Positions 1 to 5,923 of a stretch of 9,514 nucleotides of DNA are shown piece by piece. The stretch lies in the NCBI GenBank assembly GCA_027366075.1, contig DAHXLI010000044.1:1-9514 (forward strand), given 5' to 3'. Within the stretch, counting starts at the first letter, position 1. Each line of letters begins with the position of its first letter. The stretch comes from Candidatus Parvarchaeota archaeon. GTDB lineage: Archaea; Nanobdellota; Nanobdellia; Parvarchaeales; Parvarchaeaceae. The notes under the pieces are model-generated. The model saw only the letters and a program-made list of their open reading frames with translations. It was not told the DNA's origin and did no database searches. A program made the position numbers and the translations under genes.

Positions 1-60
1 TCTTTACCCTAGTTCGAATCGAGGTCTGTAACTCGGCCTCGTGAACGTCGGAATCCGTAG
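1..60 (-). other. Non-16S sequence inside or abutting the 16S gene; candidate intron start
   Basis: Read on the minus strand, the sequence after GCGGTT departs abruptly from the conserved 16S path. It contains a short imperfect hairpin (CGAGG...CCTCG, about positions 20-41). Archaeal rRNA genes are known to carry introns spliced through bulge-helix-bulge motifs, often with a LAGLIDADG endonuclease, and this could be the 5' end of one. Because the downstream exon is outside the window, the splicing motif cannot be tested here. An assembly chimera or a truly broken rRNA gene would look the same. Confidence 0.45.
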
Positions 61-987
61 TAACCGCAAATTTCACCCGTTTTTGTGCTCCCCCGCCAAT
101 TCCTTTAAGTTTCGACCTTGCGATTATACTCCCCAAGTGGCTTACTTAACGCCTTCGCTGTCACACTGCATTTCCTCAAGGAAATGCAACGTATAGTAAG
201 CAGCGTTTACTGCTAGGGCTACCCGGGTATCTAATCCGGTTTGTTCTCCTAGCCTTCGTCCCTCACCGTCAGGTCCGTTCTGGGAATGCGCCTTCGCCAC
301 TGGTGGTCTTTTCCAGATTAAAGGATTTTACTCCTACCTAGAAAGTTCCCATTCCCCCTCCCGGCCTCTAGTCTGAAAGTATTCATACCATATTGTCCAG
401 TTAAACTGAACGATTTAAGCACGAACTATTCAAACCAGCTACGAACGCTTTAGACTCAATAATAATGGTCACCACTCGAGCGACGGGTATTACCGCGGCT
501 GCTGGCACCCGTTTGCCCCGCTCTTATTCGCCATGCCATTTAAAAACATGGCAAAAGTTCCTTCTTAAAAAGAAGAAACACTTGGGATCCCCCTATCACA
601 CTTTCGTGCATTGGAGAGTTTTCGGGACTGCTGCACACCGTAGCGCTAGGGTCCTTGTCTCAGTACCCTTCTTGGGGAAACCACTTCCATGGCCCCTACT
701 GATTTTAGATTTGGTGAGCCGTTACCTCACCAACAGTCTAATCAGGCATAGACCGATCGTAATGCGATTTATAACGGTAATAGCCATAAACCTTTCACAA
801 TAAAATCGTTTCAGAAACTATTGCTATGGAGTATTAACCTCAGTTTCCCGAAGATATTCTCCTCATTACGGTACGTTATCTATGTGTTGCCTAAGCCGTA
901 CGCTATCCATCCTTACCGAACAGATAAAACTTGCATGTCTCATTCGAATCCCAATAGCAGTGACCTCCAGCAGGATCAACTGGAATT
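1..987 (-). rRNA. 16S ribosomal RNA, 5' part (3' end outside window, possibly interrupted)
   Basis: Small-subunit rRNA read on the minus strand. The 5' end is recognisable at about 971-987 (TTCCAGTTGATCCTG). The universal 519 region (GTGCCAGCAGCCGCGGTAA) lies at 486-508, GGATTAGATACCC at about 221-236, and the archaeal-type 915 block (TTAAAGGAATTGGCGGGGG) at 85-112. The GGAATTGGCGGGGGAGCAC form is archaeal, not bacterial. The gene can be followed to TGCGGTT at 62-68, about E. coli position 955; after that the expected TAATTGGATTCAACGCC does not appear and the last 60 nt do not look like 16S. The 5' and central domains therefore appear complete, while most of the 3' major domain and the anti-Shine-Dalgarno end are not visible. 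Confidence is very high for the identity and moderate for where the exon ends. Confidence 0.97.
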
Positions 988-1294
988 GTGCGTCGATATC
1001 ATCATACATGAATATGAATTCTTGCACTCATTTCTCTCATCTGCTTATCTCTAAGCATCGAACTTATTTTTAGTCTACTATATGAAAATCGCGCCTTCAC
1101 AGCACCTTTTTAGGCACTCTAACGCATCCGGGATATTGTAGACGATTACTTATTGAGAACGAACAGCTTTAAATACTTTTTTGAGCAGCAAAATTTATTT
1201 CTGTAGGAATAAGGCATGTTATAACTGGCTTATAAAAAGCATTTCCTACCGAACGATCTTTTTATAGATTTTCCGATTCGGCATCAACGTCTTC
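988..1294 (-). promoter_or_regulatory. 16S rRNA leader and promoter region
   Basis: This 307-nt stretch has no convincing gene. It lies immediately upstream of the 16S 5' end on the minus strand. The best TATA-like element for the rRNA is GTATTTAAA (minus strand, 1168-1176), preceded by an A-rich run that could serve as a BRE. It would place transcription start near 1147-1150 and give a leader of about 160 nt. A second TATA-like element (TTTTTATAAG, about 1230-1239) lies further upstream between the arms of a 7-bp inverted repeat. The leader should hold the 5' half of the pre-16S processing stem, but the 3' half is not in the window. The assignment is by position and motif only. Confidence 0.5.
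1203..1249. repeat. 7-bp inverted repeat flanking a TATA-like element
   Basis: GTAGGAA at 1203-1209 is matched by TTCCTAC at 1243-1249, with an additional ATG/CAT pair just inside. The 33-nt interior contains GGCTTATAAAAAGC, which resembles a TATA box. The element sits between the end of the small minus-strand ORF and the likely 16S promoter. It could be an upstream control site for the rRNA gene or a hairpin at the 3' end of the upstream transcript. Confidence 0.35.
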
Positions 1295-1600
1295 CTATTC
1301 GTCTAAAATGCTCTCTCTTACGAATTCAAAGTTAATCCTAAACGGCTTATGACTAAAGGCTCCTTGTTCAGCTGAAGCGTACGATAAAGTGTAAGCGCCT
1401 GCTTCTTGTACTACATCTAAATCACAAGACAGTATTTTTGAATAATCTATTTTTTGAGCGTAACTCTCTTGACTTCTATTTGTCGCTGCATTATATTTTG
1501 CTGTTTCTAAAAGCGAGAATCCTACTACCGCTTTAGAAACTGTATCTTCTAATTTGCCTTCGAGGTTGTTCTTTTTCATAGTACAATCTATGTCATTCAT
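1295..1600 (-). CDS. Hypothetical protein, 101 codons (or 94 from an internal ATG)
   Basis: I do not recognise this protein. It is mildly acidic and soluble-looking, with no signal peptide, transmembrane segment or Cys/His metal motif. An N-terminal half likely to be helical (KLEDTVSKAVVGFSLLETAKYNAATN) is followed by a segment ending EFVRESILDE. The longest form starts with ATG at 1600, but a clear TATA box TTTATAAA lies at 1603-1610, too close to that codon. Placing the start at the second Met (1579, MKKNNLEG) gives the roughly 27-nt TATA-to-start spacing seen at other genes here and a leaderless mRNA, so I favour 1579. It is divergent from trmY and is followed by the 16S promoter. It has normal amino acid composition and no overlap with another gene, but chance cannot be excluded. 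Confidence 0.55.
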   Translation of the reverse strand: MNDIDCTMKKNNLEGKLEDTVSKAVVGFSLLETAKYNAATNRSQESYAQKIDYSKILSCDLDVVQEAGAYTLSYASAEQGAFSHKPFRINFEFVRESILDE

Positions 1601-1602
1601 TG

Positions 1603-1646
1603 TTTATAAATGTTTATTTGTTAGTAGTTAATAATAAATTTATTAT
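1603..1646 (-). promoter_or_regulatory. Promoter of the 101-codon ORF, with a 16-bp AT palindrome
   Basis: TTTATAAA at 1603-1610 fits a TATA box for a leaderless start at 1579. Upstream, 1631-1646 is a perfect 16-bp palindrome (ATAATAAATTTATTAT). It could be a second TATA element for the longer form or a binding site shared with the divergent trmY promoter. Pure A/T palindromes also arise by chance in AT-rich intergenic DNA. Confidence 0.4.
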
Positions 1647-1670
1647 CGCGCTTTTATTTTAAATAGCGTT

Positions 1671-1680
1671 TTTATAATAT
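1671..1680 (+). promoter_or_regulatory. TATA box of trmY
   Basis: TTTATAATAT is centred about 24 nt before the trmY ATG at 1698. This is the spacing expected for transcription starting at or within a few bases of the start codon, so the mRNA should be leaderless. No Shine-Dalgarno sequence is visible. Confidence 0.55.
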
Positions 1681-1697
1681 ACTAACTGTAAATTCCA

Positions 1698-2249
1698 ATG
1701 CGACGCTTTATTTTGTATTCAAGAATAGGATATACCGGCCCGTTTAAAGGTTCCTTGCTGGATGCCGGCAGACTTGACACGGTTTATCAGTGTATTTTGA
1801 CTTCGCTTTTCGTATCGCATGGGATAAGGCGGGACGTGGAGTTCCATGCATTCCTTTATGGAAAGCCAAATCCGCCGCTACACCTAATAGTAGACGGAAG
1901 AACTCTGCATGACATAAGAATCGACGAGAATACCTGGAAGGAGACACTTAACAAAGTGTTGAGTGGCGGGACCCACCCCGGAGTCAGTATATGCAAAGAA
2001 GGTATAGAAGTGTACGCGAAATCGCTTAATGAGTACTATATATTAAATGAAAAGGGCGAGGACATAAAAAATGTAAACTTTAAAGACCCTTCTTTCTTTG
2101 TCGGTGACCATGTAGGACTACCAAAAAAATTCGAGGACGCACTGTCAAAAAATGGTGCTAAGAAAATATCTATCGGCAATGAGAGATACCTGGCTGCCTC
2201 TACGATAGATATAACGAATTATATACTTGATGAAAAGGGTATAATATAA
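1698..2249 (+). CDS. trmY: tRNA (pseudouridine(54)-N(1))-methyltransferase TrmY
   Basis: A SPOUT-class methyltransferase of the DUF358 family. In archaea it methylates N1 of pseudouridine 54 in the tRNA T-loop, using SAM, after Pus10 has made the pseudouridine. The N-terminal signature is clear: RRFILYSRIGYTGPF (2-16), DAGRLDTVYQCILTSLFVSHGIR (22-44) and FHAFLYGKPNPP (49-60). The C-terminal SAM-binding knot region shows FFVGDHVGLP (132-141), KISIGNERYLAAS (156-168) and the closing NYILDEKG. At 183 residues it is slightly shorter than the usual 190-200. ATG at 1698 is chosen because it gives the expected N-terminus and sits about 24 nt after a TATA box. The tRNAs in this window have T-loops beginning TTC, the usual substrate context. 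It is monocistronic and convergent with the HIT gene. Confidence 0.93.
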   Translation: MRRFILYSRIGYTGPFKGSLLDAGRLDTVYQCILTSLFVSHGIRRDVEFHAFLYGKPNPPLHLIVDGRTLHDIRIDENTWKETLNKVLSGGTHPGVSICKEGIEVYAKSLNEYYILNEKGEDIKNVNFKDPSFFVGDHVGLPKKFEDALSKNGAKKISIGNERYLAASTIDITNYILDEKGII

Positions 2250-2281
2250 TTAATAATATTCTAGGTTCTGACGTACGTAAA

Positions 2282-2722
2282 CTAACGGAAAAAGCCATCT
2301 ACTTCCTTTTTTATATTTAGCCGTATGTCTTCGGCCTGCTTGTCACTTTCGTAAAGGCGTCTTGGCCACATAAAACCTTTTAGCCCATCCCCTTTTTTTC
2401 TTGGTATTATATGTATATGCAGATGAGGTACGCTTTGACTGATCGTATTATTTATTATGATTAGAATGCCTTCCGAAGACATTGACTTCTTTACAGCTGC
2501 TGACAGAATTTTAGCGTTTTTGAACAATTTTGATACCAGTTCGTCTGGAACGTCCATTATCGTTTCGAAATGTTCCTTTGGTACGACCAAACAATGACCA
2601 TAGAAAATCGGTTTATAGTCCATAAATGCAAACGTTGTCTCGTCCTCAAAAACTGCATTAACGCTTTTCTCTCCCTTTACAAAAGCACAAAATTTACAGT
2701 CGTTTTCCATGTAACTATCCAT
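2282..2722 (-). CDS. HIT-family (histidine triad) nucleotide hydrolase
   Basis: Histidine-triad proteins hydrolyse or transfer nucleoside monophosphate groups (AMP-lysine, AMP-phosphoramidates, Ap4A-type compounds) through a nucleotidyl-histidine intermediate. The triad HLHIH is at 100-104 in the context SQSVPHLHIHIIPR, with H102 expected as the nucleophile. CKFC at 9-12 is the usual zinc pair near the N-terminus, and GHCLVVPKEH at 42-51 is the conserved central segment. The tail GFMWPRRLY (116-124) marks the subfamily with an extended C-terminus after the triad. The usual Gly before Gln upstream of the triad is Ser here. Length (146) is normal. ATG at 2722 is used, though ATG at 2710 (MENDCKFC) is also possible. 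The exact substrate cannot be told from sequence. Confidence 0.9.
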   Translation of the reverse strand: MDSYMENDCKFCAFVKGEKSVNAVFEDETTFAFMDYKPIFYGHCLVVPKEHFETIMDVPDELVSKLFKNAKILSAAVKKSMSSEGILIIINNTISQSVPHLHIHIIPRKKGDGLKGFMWPRRLYESDKQAEDIRLNIKKEVDGFFR

Positions 2723-2738
2723 TATTATTGATTAGTTG

Positions 2739-2777
2739 ACCTCCTGGGCTCAAAAAGCTTATTCTTCATAAATTTAC
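2739..2777 (-). promoter_or_regulatory. HIT gene promoter with a distant Shine-Dalgarno-like AGGAGGT
   Basis: On the minus strand GTAAATTTATG (2767-2777) is a plausible TATA element, placing transcription start near 2747. AGGAGGT at 2739-2745, complementary to the archaeal anti-SD, would then lie at the very 5' end of a leader of about 25 nt. It is 16 nt from ATG 2722, well outside the usual 5-10 nt, and an in-frame stop (TAA) lies between them, so there is no better upstream start. Confidence 0.35.
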
Positions 2778-2799
2778 CACTGTATTATCGTATCAACAA

Positions 2800-2810
2800 G
2801 TATTAAAATA
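2800..2810 (+). promoter_or_regulatory. TATA box of the glycosyltransferase operon
   Basis: TATTAAAATA at 2801-2810 is centred about 24-25 nt before the GTG start at 2830, the same spacing as at trmY and the kinase gene. It supports the GTG start and a leaderless mRNA covering the glycosyltransferase and the glycoside hydrolase. Confidence 0.5.
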
Positions 2811-2829
2811 GGGCACTTCTTATAATTAC

Positions 2830-4011
2830 GTGGAAAAGCTGAAGATAGCGTTCTACACTGACAGTTATCTCCCTATAAAGGATGGCGTTACAAGATACAT
2901 AGCCACAATGCGTAAGGAACTAGAAAGAAGGGGGCATGAAGTCTTTGTAATAACCGCTGGCGACAGAAAGACACGTGAACTGGCCGAAACCGACCCGCAC
3001 CTTATAGTGCTTAGGGGGATAAAATTCATAGATAACAAATCTGTTTTAGCTCTAGACCCGACTGTACTCTTGCAAGCGATAACCGGTAGAAATTTTGATA
3101 TAATACACGCGCATAGTCCGTTCTCTGTCGGCCTGTCGGCTGCATTTATATCAAGAATCACGAAAGCAAGGCTAGTTAGCACGTTCCATACTCATTTTTT
3201 CCACAGGCTTGCCCTTTCAAAATACATATCGTATACTTCTGAATTTCTGTCTTCTAACCGTGTTTTGCTTAAAATATCAAAGTTTTTTATGGTTGGATAC
3301 TTGAAATTATATTACCTTGGCTGTGATAAGGTGATCTCCCCTTCTAAATTTGCTAAGAGACTTCTACGAAGAAACGGCATAAAAAACGTTGAGGTTGTGG
3401 AGAACGGCGTAACGATAACGGATAAGCTCAAAATAAGCAAAGGCGAGTCTAGGAAACTGCTTGGATTCTCAGGAAAAGATAAGATAATATTATACTTGGG
3501 CAGAGTCGACAAAGAGAAAAATTTAGCGTTCTTGCTAAAGGCAGCCAAATCCCTTGCTAAAAAGGGCTTTAAGATAGTGATAGCTGGCCGCGGACCGCAC
3601 CTTGACTACTACAGAAATAAAAGCATGATGAGGGGGCTTGAAAATGTATATTTTGCTGGTTTCATAAAAGAAGAAGAAAAGAAGTATTATTATAGGGCGG
3701 CGGACATATTTTGCAATCCATCCACATTCGATACCGCATGCATAGCGGATCTAGAGGCCATGAACTTTAACCTACCGATACTTGTGCCCAAAATCGGCGC
3801 TCAAGCAGAATTTATCACTAAAGGAAATAGCGGAGAAACGTTTAGTACAAACAACGTTTCAGAATTCGTTGCAAAAGCGACAAAGATTATGAAGAGTAAA
3901 AGACATTATCTCCCGAGATTTGTGGCCAGGAAATTTAATATACGGGCTTCGGCCGATAAACTTGTGACACTATACAGAAAAGTATTATCAAAGAAACGCA
4001 CCATATTCTAG
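2830..4011 (+). CDS. GT4-family glycosyltransferase (GT-B fold)
   Basis: A retaining glycosyltransferase that moves a sugar from a nucleotide-sugar donor to a lipid or glycan. The N-terminal domain shows the opening YTDSYLPIKDGVTRYI (9-24) with ERRGHEV (32-38), then IIHAHSPFSVGL (91-102) and STFHTHF (117-123). The C-terminal donor domain shows ENGV (191-194), YLGRVDKEKN (222-231) with R225 and K230 as expected phosphate contacts, AGRGP (252-256) and PSTFDTACIADLEAM (297-311). The E-x7-E pair of GT4 is D301-x7-E309, a conservative change. The N-terminus resembles glycolipid-type GT4 enzymes such as diacylglycerol glucosyltransferases, but donor and acceptor are not determinable. No signal peptide or membrane helix is obvious. 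It starts with GTG; the next in-frame ATG would remove the first strand of the fold. The glycoside hydrolase begins 3 nt after its stop, so the two are surely co-transcribed. Confidence 0.9.
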   Translation: MEKLKIAFYTDSYLPIKDGVTRYIATMRKELERRGHEVFVITAGDRKTRELAETDPHLIVLRGIKFIDNKSVLALDPTVLLQAITGRNFDIIHAHSPFSVGLSAAFISRITKARLVSTFHTHFFHRLALSKYISYTSEFLSSNRVLLKISKFFMVGYLKLYYLGCDKVISPSKFAKRLLRRNGIKNVEVVENGVTITDKLKISKGESRKLLGFSGKDKIILYLGRVDKEKNLAFLLKAAKSLAKKGFKIVIAGRGPHLDYYRNKSMMRGLENVYFAGFIKEEEKKYYYRAADIFCNPSTFDTACIADLEAMNFNLPILVPKIGAQAEFITKGNSGETFSTNNVSEFVAKATKIMKSKRHYLPRFVARKFNIRASADKLVTLYRKVLSKKRTIF

Positions 4012-4014
4012 TAC

Positions 4015-5064
4015 ATGCAAAAAAAAATAAAAACCGCTATTTCCGTTATAAATCGGTGCAAGGGCGACAAAGGTTTCTACGCGAGTGCAGAAAGATACAA
4101 ATACGAATATTGGACCCGAGATCTTTGCTATTGCATTGATCCGCTTATTTCCCTCGGTTTTGCAAAAGACGTGAAAAGCCACCTGCTCGCTATATGGAAA
4201 AGACAAACCATCACTGGAGAATTACCAAGATACATCATAGACAGACGCTTTAAATGGCTATCAGGAAAATTCTTCATAAAAATAAGAAATCGAAAGGTCG
4301 TAAGCACTATAAAGTCACTCAAAACGATGGAAACCAGATTCAATGAATGGACGGTCGATTCCACTCCATTAACAATCCTAGCTACTTACAGATACGCGAT
4401 AAAGTCCGGTGACTCGCACATAATAGATGTGTTACAACCACAAATAAAAAAAGCGCTTTGGTACAACAAACTGCACATAAAAGAGTTCCTTATAAGGGGC
4501 GGAGACTGGAGAGATTCTATGCCATGGCTTAGAAATAAGTTTCTTCTTTCCAACAACGTAATGCTTTATGACCTCTATAAAACGCTTGGAGAAGGTGGGA
4601 AGGCGACCCTAGTAAAGGACAGGATAAATTCTGAGTTCTGGAATGGCGAGTATTACACAGATTTTATTGGAAGTGCAAACTTTGACTGCTTTGGTGCATC
4701 GTCGGCTGTCCTTTCGGGGATAGTGCCAAAAGGCCATTTTAAAAAGCTTTCAGAGAAGATTGTATCCGCTTCTTCAAAGTACGGGATAAAGAACTTGCTT
4801 GAGGTTAAACCCGTAAGCAGCAATGAAGACCGAGTTACTGAAAGCTGCAACCAACGATATGCCGTCTGGCCGCTGGTAGATGCTTACGCTATAATGGCTC
4901 TCAAAAAGATGGGTGCAAATGCTATGGCTAAAAAAGAGCTCAAAAAAATGGAAAATTTATCGGGATTCCGAGAATGGTACGATCCAGACACTGGAGAAGG
5001 ACACGGGAGCAGAGATCAATTATGGAGTGCCGTGGCTTATTACGAGCTCATAAAAGGTGCTTGA
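4015..5064 (+). CDS. (alpha/alpha)6-barrel glycoside hydrolase, clan GH-G-like
   Basis: Looks like a compact catalytic domain of the alpha-glucosidase/trehalase/invertase type (GH37, GH63, GH100) or the related debranching-type glucosidases. Visible motifs are YEYWTRD (30-36), ITGELPRYI (66-74), GGDWRDSMPW (162-171), LSNNVMLYDLYKTL (178-191), EFWNGEYYTDF (207-217) and REWYDPDTGEGHGSRDQLWSA (319-339). In clan GH-G the Asp of the GDW-D segment acts as general acid and the Glu before the (N/W)YDPxTG motif as general base, so D164 or D167 and E320 are the likely catalytic pair; this is inference from motif position. No signal peptide is visible, so it is probably intracellular. At 349 residues it is short for the family, near the bare catalytic core. 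ATG 4015 lies 3 nt after the GT4 stop, linking it to glycan synthesis or turnover. The substrate is unknown. Confidence 0.75.
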   Translation: MQKKIKTAISVINRCKGDKGFYASAERYKYEYWTRDLCYCIDPLISLGFAKDVKSHLLAIWKRQTITGELPRYIIDRRFKWLSGKFFIKIRNRKVVSTIKSLKTMETRFNEWTVDSTPLTILATYRYAIKSGDSHIIDVLQPQIKKALWYNKLHIKEFLIRGGDWRDSMPWLRNKFLLSNNVMLYDLYKTLGEGGKATLVKDRINSEFWNGEYYTDFIGSANFDCFGASSAVLSGIVPKGHFKKLSEKIVSASSKYGIKNLLEVKPVSSNEDRVTESCNQRYAVWPLVDAYAIMALKKMGANAMAKKELKKMENLSGFREWYDPDTGEGHGSRDQLWSAVAYYELIKGA

Positions 5065-5094
5065 TTGGTGATTATTTCATCGTTTTAAAGTAGT

Positions 5095-5118
5095 AAAAGT
5101 ACTTATATAAGTGCTTTT
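5095..5118 (+). promoter_or_regulatory. Palindromic TATA promoter of the kinase-like gene
   Basis: The TATA box ACTTATATAAGT (5101-5112) is itself a perfect 12-bp palindrome. It is extended by one mismatched pair and then AAAAG/CTTTT, giving a 24-bp near-perfect palindrome. It is centred about 24 nt before ATG 5131. The arrangement would let a dimeric regulator bind directly over the TATA box, or it may simply be a symmetrical TATA. Confidence 0.55.
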
Positions 5119-5130
5119 CTTTAAGATGCT

Positions 5131-5787
5131 ATGGAAAGTAGTCTTGAACGTATAATAGAACTAGCAAAGATGAAAAGAAGAACGGGTAGAATAGCAGGTA
5201 CTTCTTACTTCTTTAAATCAAAATCTGGTCTTTTTAGATCAAGATACGGAAAAAGAACTAAAAAATATGGCGTAGAAATATCTATAGAAGACGAGTACAA
5301 CACACTTACTAAAATACATGAAGTTATTCCTGAAAATTCCCCTAAACCGATTACACTTATAAGAGATGATAAGGGGTCCCCAAATGGCTATCTTATGACT
5401 ATTGTACCTGGAAGGAAATTAGAACGGTATTTATCTATCCCAGACAAAACTAGAAAAAGCCTTGCTAGTGCATTAACAAAACTGCGTGAAAGTAATGTAG
5501 TACATGGGGATTTAAGAACTAAAAATATACTTGTAACTGGAGATAATGTAAGTATAATAGACCCTTTTGGTACAAATTGCTACGCTGATTACAAGAAAAA
5601 AGATGCCGAACAAGATGCGGTTTTTGAAAATTCCATTATGAAAGCATTCCCGCCACACACGCAAACTTCTGGCAATCCATACGGCGTTCTATTAGCCCTT
5701 GTGGACCGATTTAAATACGAGTTTAATGCAAGAGTAGCTTACCATATCGGGAATAGAGGTTCAACGAATATTCCATACTTGCGATAA
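5131..5787 (+). CDS. Small protein-kinase-fold protein (Bud32/RIO/aminoglycoside kinase superfamily)
   Basis: The catalytic core is clear: VVHGDLRTKNIL (123-134), with D127 as catalytic base and N132 as metal ligand, followed by VSIIDPFGT (140-148), where the metal-binding Asp is D144 and the usual DFG has become DPFG. The N-lobe is short and poorly matched: GRIAGTSYFFKSKSG (19-33) may be the nucleotide loop and strand Lys, and EISIEDEYNTL (49-59) could supply the helix Glu. At 218 residues it is the size of Bud32, but the expected Bud32 tail and HGDLTTSN form are absent, so I do not call it Bud32. Its codons appear more A/T-rich than those of the preceding pair, which may indicate separate ancestry. 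It is transcribed alone from a palindromic promoter and runs convergently into tRNA-Trp. The substrate, protein or small molecule, is unknown. Confidence 0.75.
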   Translation: MESSLERIIELAKMKRRTGRIAGTSYFFKSKSGLFRSRYGKRTKKYGVEISIEDEYNTLTKIHEVIPENSPKPITLIRDDKGSPNGYLMTIVPGRKLERYLSIPDKTRKSLASALTKLRESNVVHGDLRTKNILVTGDNVSIIDPFGTNCYADYKKKDAEQDAVFENSIMKAFPPHTQTSGNPYGVLLALVDRFKYEFNARVAYHIGNRGSTNIPYLR

Positions 5788-5810
5788 GTTAATAAAGCGT
5801 AACTAAGACT

Positions 5811-5923
5811 TGGGGTCAGCCGGATTTGAACCGACATCAAACGCTTTCTTCTAATCATCCTTTAAAAGTCATTTTTCCAGACGAGCTGGAGGCGTTTGTT
5901 CTACCGGGTTAAACTATGACCCC
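5811..5923 (-). tRNA. tRNA-Trp (anticodon CCA) with a 40-nt intron
   Basis: The cloverleaf folds on the minus strand. The acceptor GGGGTCA/TGACCCC pairs 5917-5923 with 5812-5818, with discriminator A at 5811. The D stem is GTTT/GAAC, the anticodon stem AACGC (5892-5896) with GCGTT (5840-5844), and the T arm GTCGG-TTCAAAT-CCGGC. The loop begins CTCCAG, giving anticodon CCA at 5887-5889. Removing 5846-5885 (after base 37) leaves loop CTCCAGA and a mature tRNA of 73 nt. Introns at 37/38 are typical of archaeal tRNA-Trp. Because of flanking A residues the cut could shift by a base or two without changing the anticodon. CCA is not encoded. The first base overlaps the DUF655 stop codon, so it probably matures from the eL21-rpo4-DUF655 transcript. 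Confidence 0.93.
5846..5885 (-). other. Intron of tRNA-Trp
   Basis: A 40-nt insert between bases 37 and 38 of the anticodon loop. TCGTC (5880-5884) near its 5' end can pair with GATGA (5855-5859) near its 3' end to form the inner helix. The central helix next to the splice sites is imperfect (CTCC against GAAG, one mismatch), so the bulge-helix-bulge would be of the relaxed type. Alternatively TCCAG of the anticodon loop can pair with CTGGA in the intron. It is too short to hold a full C/D box guide RNA. Confidence 0.75.

Noticed and set aside
6..24. T-arm-like GTTCGAATC on the plus strand, suggesting the end of a tRNA
   Set aside because: One T-stem pair is mismatched, the would-be acceptor strand is weak, and the 5' part is outside the window; it is more likely a chance match within the non-16S segment, though it should be checked if the contig is extended.
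465..1073. Open reading frames on the plus strand across 465-1073
   Set aside because: They lie antisense to the 16S rRNA gene or its leader and have no protein-like features; they are by-products of rRNA sequence.
2282..2722. Galactose-1-phosphate uridylyltransferase for the HIT gene
   Set aside because: The protein is only 146 residues and has the HxHxH triad of HIT hydrolases; GalT is far longer and has HPH.
5131..5787. Calling the kinase-like gene Bud32 (KEOPS)
   Set aside because: Size fits, but the catalytic loop and the C-terminal tail do not show the Bud32 pattern and DFG is changed to DPFG.
5846..5885. C/D box guide RNA inside the tRNA-Trp intron, as in many euryarchaea
   Set aside because: The GATGA sequence resembles part of a C box, but the intron is only 40 nt and no D box or second box pair fits.
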